This document shows positions 1-11,200 of a stretch of 64,000 bases of DNA, one piece after another. The position numbers were made by a program, and so were the translations under genes. Where the stretch lies: assembly GCA_007115705.1 (NCBI GenBank), contig QXEO01000235.1:2398741-2462740 (forward strand). The letters are read 5' to 3'. How positions within the stretch are numbered: position 1 is the first letter of the stretch; each line of letters starts with the position of its first letter. The notes beneath the pieces were generated by a model. The model made no database searches, had not been told where the DNA came from, and saw only the letters and a program-made list of their open reading frames with translations. The stretch is from Dactylis glomerata. Taxonomy: Eukaryota; Streptophyta; Magnoliopsida; Poales; Poaceae.

Positions 1-378
1 CAGCTGACAAAGATCATTTTTTTCAAGGACCCTCTGTTGCTCAAATCAAAAAGTGCAAAACTAATAAAAGTTTGGAAATAACCTGGGGCATGCGCAAAGA
101 AATCACAGATCAAAAAGATATTCTGAGAATTTTCATGATTTTTTACGGTGCAACGTAGAAATCTGTTTTAGGACAACAACTTCTCCAAATCTTACCTTCC
201 TCAAATTAGAGGTTCTTCTTGGCACAAAAACGAAATAAAAATGATAAGGAGAGGTCATTACAGTAGTAATAACTTCCAAGACTCAAATAAAAGAAAAAGT
301 ACTGAAAAGAAAACATTAGGTTATCTCCCAAGAGTGCTTTTCTGTAACGTCTTTGAGCTAGGCGCAAAAAAGTGGAAA

Positions 379-972
379 TCAAGTATTTTCAAATGAGGCA
401 TTAAGATCAATTGCAGAAGTCTTTTCAACAAGGCATTGTATTGTATCCAAATGAGTTTTTGAAGATCCCTTATGAACACTCTTGGGTTCACTACTTTCAT
501 CAAAGGGGTTTTCAGGATAAATCCAATCAAAATTCTTTTCCAAAGCTTCATGCAATCCTACGAGTTTGCAAGGTATCGGTACTTTGATTTCTTCCTTGTC
601 TGTACCAACAACCTCTACACGTGAGCCAAGCATATTAAAACGCTCAAAAACTTTCCGAGCTTCTATAGCAACATCTCTAAATTCTCTACGCAAAGTCTCC
701 AAAATAAAATCTTTCTTTTCGGAGTCTTCGATATCATGAAGCTTAAGAAACATTTGCTGCGTAAAAGGATTAAGGTTAACAAACCTAGCCTCCAACATGT
801 GAACTAAATAAGCAGCAGTAACTTCATAACTAGGAGCAAGCTCAGCTAAAGATCTATCCTCAACATCCTTATGCATACTAACATGATTAAAGAACTCCTC
901 AATGTTATCTTTCCCAATTATAGAACCACTACCTATTTTAAGGTCCTCCAGAGCATACTTAGGGAACAACAT
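379..972 (-). CDS. Retroelement-encoded protein of unknown function (197 aa) in J
   Basis: An intact 197-codon ORF begins with ATG at 972, about 160 bp after the primer-binding site, which is the usual place for gag. The product is acidic and predicted largely helical, with an asparagine/proline stretch (VNLNPFTQQM) and no zinc knuckle, protease motif or membrane segment. I do not recognise a named domain. Its place suggests a capsid-like or element-specific structural protein, as in internally deleted grass LTR elements that keep one short ORF. No stop or frameshift interrupts it. Function is unknown. Confidence 0.5.
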   Translation of the reverse strand: MLFPKYALEDLKIGSGSIIGKDNIEEFFNHVSMHKDVEDRSLAELAPSYEVTAAYLVHMLEARFVNLNPFTQQMFLKLHDIEDSEKKDFILETLRREFRDVAIEARKVFERFNMLGSRVEVVGTDKEEIKVPIPCKLVGLHEALEKNFDWIYPENPFDESSEPKSVHKGSSKTHLDTIQCLVEKTSAIDLNASFENT

Positions 973-1128
973 AATGAACTAAAAGTAAAAGTAATGGAAT
1001 GCCAACTATCAAAGGAACTAATTTTTTTATATTTTTGATAAAAGATGCAAGAAAAAATAAAGTAAAGCAAAACAATAACAAAGTAAAAGATTGGAAGTGA
1101 GAGACTCCCCTTGCAGAAATCCTCTTTC

Positions 1129-1146
1129 TCCCCGGCAACGGCGCCA
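1129..1146 (-). other. Primer-binding site of J (tRNA-Asp type)
   Basis: The minus strand reads TGGCGCCGTTGCCGGGGA, complementary to the 3' end (CCA included) of plant tRNA-Asp(GTC). It lies 24 nt inside the 5' LTR. The same 18-mer recurs in C and F. Confidence 0.85.
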
Positions 1147-1170
1147 TAAAACTTGTTGGTGGTGCGGTGT

Positions 1171-2729
1171 TGATGTAGGAGTTTTATATATGACCGCCCA
1201 GTTGGAAACCCCAAGAGAAGGTTATGATGAGCACAACAGCAAGTCTTCCCTCAGTATGAGACCGAGGTTTATCGAACCAGTAGGAGAAAGAACCAAACTT
1301 TCGAAGGTTGATGCTCGCTAGCTTTGCGACAGCTCCAGACAATATATGTATGGCGCCTTGTCTATGGCTTAGCTTTGCACCAGCAGCAACGTGGAACCTG
1401 CACACAACACAACCAAGTACTTTGTCCCAACTCACAGTGAGGTTGTCAATCTCACCGGTTTGCTGTAAACAAAGGATGAAGCGTATCGAGTGGTAAAAGA
1501 TAGAAGTTTGCAAGAATGTAAATAAAGTGTGTAAATGGTAAACGGTAATAACAGTGTAAAAGAATGGACCAGGGTCCACAGTTCACTAGTGGTGTCTCTC
1601 CATAAAGTAAATAACATGCTGGGTAAACAAATTATAGTTGGGCAATTGATAGAATAAAGCTAGCATACAAATGTCATGAGGATCACTCTGAGATTCACTA
1701 TGAGCATTACAACATAATACATAGACCGTAATCCAACTGCATCTATGACTAATAATCCACCCTCTGGATGGCATCCGAGCAACCATTGGGTATTAAGTTG
1801 CAAGCAACAGATTATCGCCTTAAGCAAAGTGCGTAATGTAAACAATACAAATATCCTTGAACACAAGATTGTTGTTTTCTTCCTAGTGGCAACAACACAT
1901 CTACAACCTTAGAGGTTTCTGTCACTCCCCCAGATTACTAGAGGTATGAACCCACTATCGAGCATAAATACTCCCTCTTGGAGTCACTAGAATTACACAA
2001 CGATGATCTTGATCATGACATAGGCAGCTCACAAGATCCAAACATGTAGAATTACACAACGAACACAACATGTAGAATTACACAACGATGATCTTGATCA
2101 TGATAGGCAGCTCACAAGATCCAAACATGAAGCAAATGGAGGAGATGACAACCATCTAGCTACTGCTATGGACCCATAGTCCAAGATAGACTACTCACAC
2201 ATCACTCCAGAGGCAGGCATGGTGATGAAGAAGGCCTCCGGCGGTGATTCCCCTCTCCGGCAGGGTGCCGGGAAGACCTTCTAGACCCTCCTGATCTCGC
2301 GTCAATGACGGCGGCGGCTTGCAGTATATTTCAAGGAAAATTGATCGGTCCTTTTAGGTTTTCCTGTCGAAGGGAATATATAGGTGGAAGGGGCCCACAC
2401 TAGGCCCTGGCACGGCCAGGGGGTGGCCTGCGCCATGGCATGGTGCGGCCGTGCTTTGGCACCCCTCCGTCTCTGCTTTGGACTCCGTGACGCTTCGGGA
2501 AAAATAGGAATTTTGGCTTTTGTCTCGTCTAATTCCGAGAATATTTCCTATGTAGCTTTTCTGAAACACAAAAACAACAGAAAACAGGGAACTGGCACTG
2601 TGGCATCTCGTTAGTAGGTTAGTTCTGGAAAATGCATAAAAACACCACGAAGTGTAACAAAATACAAAGCAAATGGTGTATAAACAAGCATGGAGCATAA
2701 AAAATTATAGATATGTTTGAGATGTATCA
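1171..2729 (-). repeat. 5' LTR of J (1559 bp)
   Basis: It is bounded by TG...CA on the minus strand (TGATACATC at 2729, CTACATCA at 1171). Near 2390-2460 it has the GC-rich palindromic stretch seen in the other Athila-like LTRs of the window. It aligns by eye with the two halves of S (4665-5784 and 35446-35853). Confidence 0.85.
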
Positions 2730-4664
2730 AGGCGCATGGAGTCCAGCGTCTGGTGTAATTTCTCAGCGAGGTACTGTCACCATCAAAGCAGCGTTACCCG
2801 AACTACCAAAAACTCACATACAGTGTGTTCATGACAGCATAGAAATTGCGACAATACTTCGCGGTTCATCCAAGAATAGTGGTTAACGAAGCTCCACTAT
2901 CAAATATACTGAACAACCCAGAAGCAACATGACGTGTCTCCTTGTGGGGAATCAAACTTTTCCCTCTGGATATCACATATGAGAAGAGGAATGCCATCAA
3001 ATCCCAGGTTTTGCCAGATTCTACAGTAGAATGGCTAGAATTGCAGAACACAGAACCTCCTGATCTCTCAAGCGTCTGGACAATGTACTTCGACGGATCA
3101 AAGAGAGTCGAAGGAGCTAGAGCAGGGGTAGTATTAATATCACCACAAGGAGATAAGCTAAAATATGTGTTAAGGATGAGTTTCTGCAAGCTGCCAACAA
3201 TGAAGCCGAATACAAGGCTCTTTTGCACAGAATGAAGATGGCTAAAGCATGCAGTGCCACTCGACTAAAGATATTTGGGGACTCAAATCTCATGGTTCAG
3301 CAAGCGATGAATCGTTGCGATGCTATCAGTGACAACATGACCGCATACCAGAATTTGTATTACTATCTAGAAGGAACATTCGACGGGTGCGAAGTATCAC
3401 ATATCAGTAGGACAAGCAATGAGGAAGCCGATCATTTGGCAAACATCGGGTCTCAATGTTTACTGGTACCACCAGGAGTCTTCTGGGAGGACATCATGGA
3501 GAGGTCAATAAAAGAAAACAAAACTTCGAGTACCAGCAAACAAGGCAAGCATACAAAAGCAGACTCGGGGGCTAGCAAAAAAGCAGCAGAAAGCACGACA
3601 GAGCCAGAGGATGTCATGATGGTCGAAGTAACCTGGATGCAGCCATATTTAGCATATATGATCAACAAGACACTACCCAAAGATGTGCTAGAAGCACGAA
3701 GGATAGTACGACAATCTAAAGCTTTCGTCGTGGTACAAGGAAGTTATATAAGAAAAGCATAACAGGAGTTTTGCAAAGGTGTGTCACCCCTCAAGAAGGG
3801 CAAGTCATACTAAAGGATATCCATGCAGGAGTCTGCGGTCATCATGCCAGCAGCAGAGCCATAGCGGCCAAAGCTTTTCGTGCAGGATTTTACTAGTTAA
3901 CAGCAATATAAGATGCAAAGGACATCGTTCGGAGATGTGAGGCCTGCTAGCAATTTGCTTCTAGGCCCCACGCACCGGCAACATAACTCCAGCCAATACC
4001 GTTATCCTGGCCATTTGCGCAATGGGGTTTAGATATGGTGGGAAAGTTGCATAAGTCATGGCCAGGAGGGCACGTTTACATGCTTGTGGCAGTTGATAAG
4101 TTCACCAAGTGGGTAGAGGCAGCCCCAGTAACCCCGCAAGATTCCACATCAGCAATCAATTTTATCAAGTCGATAATATTCCGCTTTGGGGTACCACACA
4201 GTATCATCACACATAATGGGACAAATTTTAAGTCCAAGGAGTTCAAAAATTATTGCGAGAGCATGGGCATCAAATTGAAGTTTGTATCGGTAGCACATCC
4301 AAAGACGAATGAATAAGTCAAATAAGCAAATGGACTAATATGCAATGGTATAAAGAAGAAGCTATTGGCGCCCCTAGAGAAAGCTAAACATGCTTGGGTA
4401 GATGAGTTACCCTCCGTGCTTTTGAGTCTTAGAACCACTCCTAATGCAGCAACTCAAGAAACACCTTTCTTGCTGGTCCATGGCGCAGAAGCTGTGCTTC
4501 TAGTTGAAATCACTCATGAGGCTCCCAGAATCGCGACTTATGGTGAAAGCACCTCCAGTGAAGCACTTCAGGACAATGTCGATGCATTAGATGAAGCAAG
4601 AAATGTCGCGTTGGCCAGAGCCACGGAGTATCAGCAGAACCTGAGAAACTACCATAGTACTCGC
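2730..4664 (+). pseudogene. Element A pol relic: RNase H, second RNase H and integrase (Tat-type Ty3/gypsy)
   Basis: This stretch parallels the RNase H to integrase part of B's pol. From 5' to 3' it has the end of the retroviral-type RNase H, a second RNase H-like domain (YFDGSK near 3090, EEADHLANIG near 3420), the HHCC region of integrase (GHHASSRAIAAKAF, 3840-3885), the catalytic core (WGLDM near 4025; THNGTNF near 4210, where the second Asp is now His) and the region to YHSTR at 4664. I count nine in-frame stops (near 2765, 2860, 2930, 3894, 3908, 3948, 3984, 4313, 4319) and frameshifts near 3205 and 3745. Solo LTR S follows, and the frame resumes at 35859. The 5' part of A is hidden by J and the window edge. 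Confidence 0.85.
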
Positions 4665-5784
4665 TGATACATCTCAAACATATCTATAATTTTTGATGCT
4701 CCATGCTTGTTTATACACCATTTGCTTTGTGTTTTGTTACACTTCGTGGCGTTTTATGCATTTTCCAAAGTAGAGACGGGGGGGACCAGGGGCTAGCCAC
4801 ACCATAGGGTGGCGCGGGCCAGCCCCTGGCCGCGCCACCAGGTGGTGGGGCCACCTGGCCGCACCACCAGGTGGTGGGGCCACCTGGCCGCACCACCAGG
4901 TGGTGGGGCCACCTGGCCCACCTCCTGACGCTTTCCTTCTGCCTATATATTCTCCTCGGCGAGGAAAACCTAAAGACCCGATCAATTTTCCACGAAACAT
5001 ACTACAAGCCGCCGCTGTCGTCGACGCGAGATCGGGAGGGTCCAGAAGCTCTTCCCGGCACCCTGCCGGAGAGGGGAATCACCACCGGAGGCCTTCTTCA
5101 TCACCATGCCTGCCTTTGGAGTGATGTGTGAGTAGTCTACCTTGGACTACGGGTCCATAGCAGTAGCTAGATGGTGGTCATATCCTCCATGTGCTTCATG
5201 TTTAGATCTTGTGAGCTGCCTATCATGATCAAGATCATCATTGTGTAATTCTACATGTTGTGTTTGTTGGGATCCGATGAATATTGATACTTTGTCAAGT
5301 TGATTTATGAATTATCATCTCTATGTTGTTTATGATTTTGCATGCTCTCCATTGCTAGTAGATATCTTAGCCGAGTAGATGCTAGTGACTCCAAGAGGGA
5401 GTATTTATGCTCGATAGTGGGTTCATGCCTCTAGTAATCTGGGTGAGTGACAGAAACCTCTAAGGTTGTAGATGTGCTATTGCTACTAGGGAGAAAAAAC
5501 AATCTTGTGTTCAAGGACATTTGTATTGTTTACATTATACACTTTGCTTAAGGCGATAATCTGTTGCTTGCAACTTAATACCCAATGGTTGCTCGGATGA
5601 CATCTGGCGGGTGGATTATTAGTCATAGATGCAGTTGGATTACGGTCTATGTATTATGTTGTAATGCCCAAGTGAATCTCATAGTGATCCTCATGACATT
5701 TGTATGCTTGCTTTATTCTATCAATTGCCCAACTGTAATTTGTTTACCCAGCATGTTATTTATCTGATGGAGAGACACCACTAG
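4665..5784 (+). repeat. Solo LTR S, left part (1120 bp), inserted in A's integrase
   Basis: S begins TGATACATCTC right after target sequence CTCGC (4660-4664), and its other end (CGCCATCA, 35853) is followed by CTCGC again. Removing S rejoins A's integrase reading frame (YHSTR to IRPRS). S totals about 1528 bp with no internal region, so it is a solo LTR left by LTR-LTR recombination. It was later split by B. It is the same family as J's LTR in the opposite orientation. Confidence 0.92.
4841..4920 (+). repeat. Three-copy 29-bp GC-rich tandem repeat within S
   Basis: Units start at 4841, 4870 and 4899 (GGTGGTGGGGCCACCTGG...) and are identical over most of their length; the third degenerates after 20 bp. 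Each contains the near-palindrome CCACCAGGTGGTGG. The array sits at the GC-hairpin position shared by related LTRs in the window. Confidence 0.85.
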
Positions 5785-6120
5785 TGACGAGGGGTTAACT
5801 CGACAAATGTCCTAGATAAAGGACTTAGGATCGGGGAGACAGGGCATCGGATGAACTCGAAGGTAAAACTCAGTCAAGCAAGGTGGCTATGAAAGTAAAC
5901 GTGGGTGTAAAACCTGGCTTGCTTTCAATCTGGCCTACACCATCCCCTCCTGGCCCCTGTATATAGGTGGCCAGGTCTCGAGGATCGGGTAGGGTCCGAT
6001 ACTGATTACAATATCGACATACGGTAAGAACTCGTATTTCGACTAGTATTACAATTGGGCCTAGCTTAACGGGCCTCAGGGGTACTCAACTGACGGGCTC
6101 TGTTATCTATACCCTTGTCA
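5785..6120 (-). repeat. 3' LTR of B (336 bp)
   Basis: The plus strand reads TGACGAGGGG...CCCTTGTCA, so the element-sense ends are TGACAAGGG and CCTCGTCA. A TATATA motif (about 5957-5963) is the likely core promoter in the sense orientation. It pairs with 35105-35440. Confidence 0.93.
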
Positions 6121-7150
6121 GTAGCCCCTGAGATTCTACCAGAATTGCAGATTCGGGTTGAATCTCTAATCTTTAAATCTTCGACTTGATCAATTCTTCG
6201 ACTTCTTAATCTCTTCAGATCTTCGACTTGGTCTGTCGACTTATTTTCATTATAGTACTTTGCAAGGGGTTTTGATGAATCATGCCTGACAACTCTGACG
6301 GATCAAGAGGCTAGTTAACTGTCGGAATAGATACTTGTCACCTACTTCAAATTCAATCCCCTTGGACTTGAATTTGGGGAACCGGTCAAATCCATTCTTT
6401 TGCCGCATTTAGGACTTACAAAGAATGAATCCCAGTGGTTCTCAGGGTACCTAGTGCGTCCACCAGGATGTTTCTTCGCGTCGTAGACACGGATACATAC
6501 CAGCAGAGCGCATCCATGTGCGTATACCGGGCCACACAGGACGGATCGTGGGGTCTTACCGTCGTGATATATTTCAACCATGGCATTCAAGTTTTGTCGC
6601 GATGACGTAACTCGAGAATCATACGTCGCAGCCTTGTCTGACTGTTCCAGCCTACAAAATATTCGGGTTATATAACCATGATTTATAAAAACCTCGCTCC
6701 CGATGGGAGTAATGTCATTTATGAATTCTTTCTTCACCTTCCTTGCTCCTACTCATGAATAAACGTCATCGGGTGCACGCCCAGCGCTCCCGATGGGAGT
6801 AGCCCCCGAGGCTATAGTCGAAAATTTATTTTTTTGAGTATAGGCTCAAATATAGTGTGCTCCATCTTTATACTTCAACTCGAAATAATTTGATAATAAT
6901 ATCGTCGGGGGCGCGCTCAGCGCTCCTGATGGTAGTAGCCCCCGAGTCGAAAACGGGGTAAACTTATGCTTCTTTGACAGATATTTTTCTTAATCCCTGC
7001 TTCATTATTTTCCTCTCTTTCTTCATACTCCTTTTTCTCTTCTTCTTCTCTTTTTTTTCATGCCTTCATTTCCTGGATACGTTGACCTGTCTGTTATCGT
7101 CTGCTTTGGGCAGCATATAAGAGCCTGCGATTATATTTTGGCCCTTGTAA
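6121..7150 (-). other. B 3' non-coding region: polypurine tract and three PPT-like hairpin repeats
   Basis: Next to the LTR (6121-6135) the element-sense strand reads AATCTCAGGGGCTAC, the polypurine tract. Three direct repeats of the core CTCCCGATGGGAG follow (about 6694, 6785 and 6921, plus strand; the third is slightly diverged). The second and third continue into AGTAGCCCCCGAG, a copy of the PPT/LTR junction. The core is a short inverted repeat. The same three-copy layout occurs in A and I. I see no convincing coding sequence; the minus-strand ORF at 6342-6737 resembles no gag or pol domain. Confidence 0.6.
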
Positions 7151-7206
7151 AGGCCCATTATACGTGCTTATACATAAAGCACGCCTGGCGATAGGTAAAA
7201 ACCCTA
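7151..7206 (+). promoter_or_regulatory. Promoter of B's antisense gene: GGCCCA box, TATA-like box, telo-box
   Basis: AGGCCCATTA (7151-7160) contains a GGCCCA site II-type box. It is followed by a TATA-like CTTATACATAAA (7167-7178) and the telo-box AAACCCTA (7199-7206), 31 bp after the TATA start and so near the expected transcription start. The ATG is at 7287. The same three boxes in the same order precede A's antisense gene. Site II plus telo-box promoters are known in plant genes tied to growth and translation. Confidence 0.55.
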
Positions 7207-7286
7207 ATCCATTATCTAGCTTTTCCGCCGCACCATCTGTATCCTCTCAAACTCATCTAGGATTTCTTTTCCCAACTCCTGCCTCC

Positions 7287-7850
7287 ATGGCTGATGCAAG
7301 TGGGTCCTGCTTGAACCTTGGTGCCCCGGTGGAGAAGCGGGGCCACGGTCGCCCTCGCGGCAGCAAGAACAAGGCTTCAGCTGATGCTTTGGTGGCTTCG
7401 TCGTCCGTTCTGGTGAAGCGGTGCCCCGGCCGTCCGGCTGGGAGCAAAAACAAACCCAAGGTGCCTTTAGCTGCACCTGGTACAAGTACTCCGTCTGCTA
7501 GCGCGTCTCCTCTTCCGCCCAGACTCTTCTCGTTCTTCTGCATCGGCAGCCCGCAATGCCGTGAGATTCAACGCCTGCTATCGAAATTCATGAATTTCAT
7601 GGATGGGCGGGAACTGCGCGAAGCAGTTCTCCGCGAACACTCTGGTGGAGGAACTCCATATGAAGTGGAAGTGTGGTACGACGGCACCGGCGAACAATTC
7701 TTCAAGGGCGGCTGGTCGCGATTTGCGGAGGACCATGACCTCCATTAGGGGTTCTTCATGACCTTTGATTATCATGTTGGCACGTCGAAGTTCGACGTGA
7801 GAATCTACGACTGCACCCAGTGCCAGAAGGAGTATGAAGCCAAAGCGTAG
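7287..7850 (+). pseudogene. Antisense gene of B: AT-hook plus B3-like DNA-binding protein, one nonsense codon
   Basis: It is encoded opposite to B's gag-pol, between integrase and the 3' LTR. From ATG 7287 the product begins MADASG and has an AT-hook (GHGRPRGSKNK), a second degenerate hook (CPGRPAGSKNK), a Ser/Pro linker, then a region resembling the second half of a plant REM-type B3 domain (FFKGGWSRFAEDHDLH, then FDV.IYD..QCQK.YEA). TAG at 7746-7748 replaces the Gln codon found in A's copy; the frame stays open beyond it to TAG at 7848. It is colinear with A's gene at 36516-37103. AT-hooks bind AT-rich minor groove and B3 domains bind specific DNA sites, so a nuclear DNA-binding role is inferred. 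Either the stop inactivates it or the protein lost about 34 C-terminal residues. Confidence 0.75.
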
Positions 7851-8223
7851 TTTTACTAGATTTCTTTGCTATGTAACCCAGCTGTCATGCTTACTTGTAA
7901 CGAACAATCGTATCTGAATTATGTGTTTTACCATGGGAACAAATCGTGGCTCCGAGGTATGCATTTAATATTTTATCGGGTTCCTTTGAACCGTTTATTG
8001 TGCTATCAAAAATATCGGGTTGTGATCAACCGTAGAGTATATCGTAGATAATTACAGAACTTGTTTAATATTATTTCGTACGACTTCGAGGGTCCCAGCC
8101 CCCGAGTGTAAGTAAGATATTTACACATATTGTCGACTTGACCCAATGAACCTGACCTATGGCCTCATGTTCTGGATTCAGGGGGTCGTGACTCGAAAAA
8201 ACTCCTTGGTCTCGTTATTTCGC
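7851..8223. other. Spacer between B's antisense gene and integrase
   Basis: This AT-rich stretch lies between the convergent ends of the antisense gene and of pol. It has one more PPT-like phrase (CCCAGCCCCCGAG, about 8094-8106) and no ORF I can support. Transcripts from both strands would overlap here. Confidence 0.4.
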
Positions 8224-11200
8224 CTATGCATAGAATCGTCGTAGCTGCTCTGCATTCCACGAGTTACTCTTGTGTTGCCCCATTTTCTTGTCTTGTAGTC
8301 GATAAGCTCCTCCTGGTATCACTTCTATCACGATGTAAGGTCCCACCCATGGGGACTCGAATTTTCCATGGCTATCTTGCTTGAGTCGTAGAACTAGATC
8401 TCCTACCATGAAAGATCGTGGACGAACTCGACTGCTGTGTTAATTTCGCAAGTTTTGCTGATACTGCGTAGCTCTGGCAAGCGCTATGTCTCTTGCCTCA
8501 TCGAGTGCGTCGACATCATCCTGCAGTGCTTCTGTGGAAGTCGCCTCATCGTATGCTGCGATCCTTGGAGCTTCATGAGTTATTTCAACTGGAAGCACAA
8601 CTTCTGCGCCATGGACCAGGAAAAAGGGTGTTTCTTGAGTAGCTGCGTTGGATGTAGTTCGTAGACTCCAGAGTACGGAGGGTAGCTCATCTACCCAAGC
8701 GTGCTTGGCCTTTTCAAGGGGTGCTAACAACCGCTTCTTTATCCCGTTGCATATTAAGCCATTGGCTTTTTCGACTTGTCCGTTTGTCTTCGGATGTGCT
8801 ACAGATGCAAACTTTAGTTTGATTCCCAGTCCTTCGCAATAGTCCTTGAACTCTTTCGACATGAAGTTCGTACCATTGTCTGTGATTATGCTGTGTGGTA
8901 CCCCGAAGCGAAAGACTATAGACTTGATGAAATTTATTGCGGCTTTAGAATCTTGGGTTGTCACTGGGGCTGCTTCTACCCACTTGGTGAATTTGTCGAC
9001 TGCCACCAGCATATAAACGTGCCCTCCTGGCCAAGACTTGTGTAATTTTCCTATCATGTCGAGACCCCACTGCGCAAAGGGCCATGATAATGGTATTGGT
9101 TGTAACTCTGCTGCTGGTGCATGTGGCCTAGATGCGAACCTTTGGCATGCTTCACACTTCCGAACTATATCTTTTGCGTCTTCAATGGCTGTTAACCAAT
9201 AGAATCCTGCTCGAAAGGCCTTGGCTGCGATAGCTCTGCTACTCGCGTGATGTCCACATACTCCTGCATGAATATCCTTTAAGATTTCTTGTCCTTCTTG
9301 AGGAGTGACGCATCGTTGTAGGACGCCCGATATACTTTTCTTATATAATTTTCCCTGTAACACAACGAAAGCCTTGGATCGTCGTATTATCCTTTTGGCC
9401 TCTACCGTGTCTTCGGGTAGTGTTTTGTTTATCATGTATGCCAGATATGGCTGCATCCAAGTTTCTTCTATCATCATGACTTCTTCTGGTTCTGCTACAC
9501 TTGCTTTTCCAGCCCCCGAGCCTGTCGGTTGCCCCTCCGTAGTCGAGGTTTTGCTATTCTTTATTGATTGCTCTATGATTTCCTCCCAGAAGACTCCTTG
9601 TGGTATGGGTAAGCATTGGGACCCGATATTTGCTAAATTGTCAGCTTCCTTGTTGCTGGCTCTGCTAACATGCAAAACTTTGCATCCATCGAATGTTCCC
9701 TCGAGATAGTAGTATAAGTTTCTGTATGCTGTCATGTTGTCGCTGATGGCGTCGCATTTGTTCATTACTTGTTGAACGACGAGGTTCGAGTCTCCAAATA
9801 TCTTAAGTCGAGTTGCTCCACACGCTTTTGCTATTTTTATTCTGTGGAGCAACGCCTCATATTCGGCTTCATTATTAGAAGCTTGGGGAAAACTCATCCG
9901 TAACACATATTTCAGTTTGTTGCCTTGTGGTGAAATTAGGACTATGCCTGCTCCTGCGCCTTGGATTCTTTTTGAGCCGTCGAAATACATTGTCCAAACA
10001 CTCGATAAATCTGGAGGACCTGTACTTTGTAACTCCAGCCACTCTGCTGCAAAATCTGGCAATATTTGTGACTTGATTGCTTTTCGCTTTTCGTACGTGA
10101 TGTCCAGGGGTGATAATTCAATTCCCCATAAAGAGACACGTCCTGTTGCCGAAGGATTGTTCAATATATTGGAGAGTGGTGCTTCATTGACCACTATGAT
10201 TGGGTGCACCGCAAAGTATTGTTGTAGTTTCTGAGCTGTTGTGAAAATGCTGTATGTGAGCTTTTGGTAGTGCGGGTACCTTTGCTTTGTTGGAGAGAGT
10301 ACTTCACTGATGAAATAGACTGGCCTCTGAACGCCGTGAGCTTTTCCTTCCTCACTTCTTTCGACTACTAGTACTGTGCTTACCACTTGATGTGTTGCTG
10401 CAATGTATAATAGTAGTGGTTCTTTTTCCTTTGGTGCGACCAACACCGGAGGTGTGGAGAGCACTTTTTTCAACTGCGCGAAGGCCACGTCCGCTTCTTT
10501 CGTCTACTTGAATATATCATCTGATTTTTTCATGAGCGCGTAGAAAGGTAGTGCTTTCTCTCCTAGTCGAGCCACAAACCGACTTAGCGCCGCGACGCGC
10601 CCTGTGAGTTTCTGTATATCATGTAGCTTTGTTGGTTTTCCCATTGTTAATATTGCTTGGATCTTTTCTAGGTTTGCCTCTATTCCTCTTGCGGATAATA
10701 GGAACCCCAAAAGTTGCCCAGCTGATACACCGAAGGAGCATTTTGTCGGGTTGAGCTTGAGCTTATACTTGTTCATGTTGTCAAAGGTTTCCGCCAGGTC
10801 GCTGATAAGAGACTCTTCCTTTCTCGTGGTGATGACCACGTCATCGATGTAAACTTGGATGTTTCGCCCTATTTGACTTCTAAGGCACTTTTGCATCATC
10901 CTCTGATAGGTTGCTCCTGCGTTTTTTAGGCCGAAAGGCATGACTTGGTAGCAGAACACGCCGTAAGGTGTTATGAAAGCTGTTTTTTCCTCGTCTTCTT
11001 TCTTCAACTTGATCTGGTTGTAGCCGGAATATGCGTCCAGGAAGGAAAGCCTTTCGCACCCTGCTGTTGAGTCAATTATTTGGTCAATGCGAGGCAAGGG
11101 GAAGGGATCCTTTGGACAGTGCTTGTTGAGAGATGTGTAGTCTACACATACTCTTTGAACGTCTGTGTTCTTCTTGGGGACTATAACTGGATTAGATACC

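Larger units (their letters stand above)
1..2729 (-). mobile_element. Element J: LTR retrotransposon, 5' LTR and start of internal region
   Basis: A 1.56-kb LTR on the minus strand (2729 down to 1171) is followed by a tRNA-Asp-type primer-binding site and an internal region with one ORF; the rest lies beyond the left edge. The LTR begins TGATACATCTC and ends CTACATCA. The insertion point is 2729/2730 inside element A's RNase H region; the candidate target duplication AGGCG (2730-2734) cannot be checked without the other end. The LTR belongs to the same family as solo LTR S and is related to that of H. No pol is visible, so I cannot say whether J was autonomous. Bases 1-378 are AT-rich internal sequence with no ORF I can support. 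Confidence 0.85.

Noticed and set aside
4841..4920. Repeat array as a CRISPR-like structure
   Set aside because: Units are contiguous without spacers, within a plant LTR.
6342..6737. 131-codon minus-strand frame next to B's 3' LTR
   Set aside because: It resembles no gag or pol domain, and the corresponding frames in A and I are short and interrupted.
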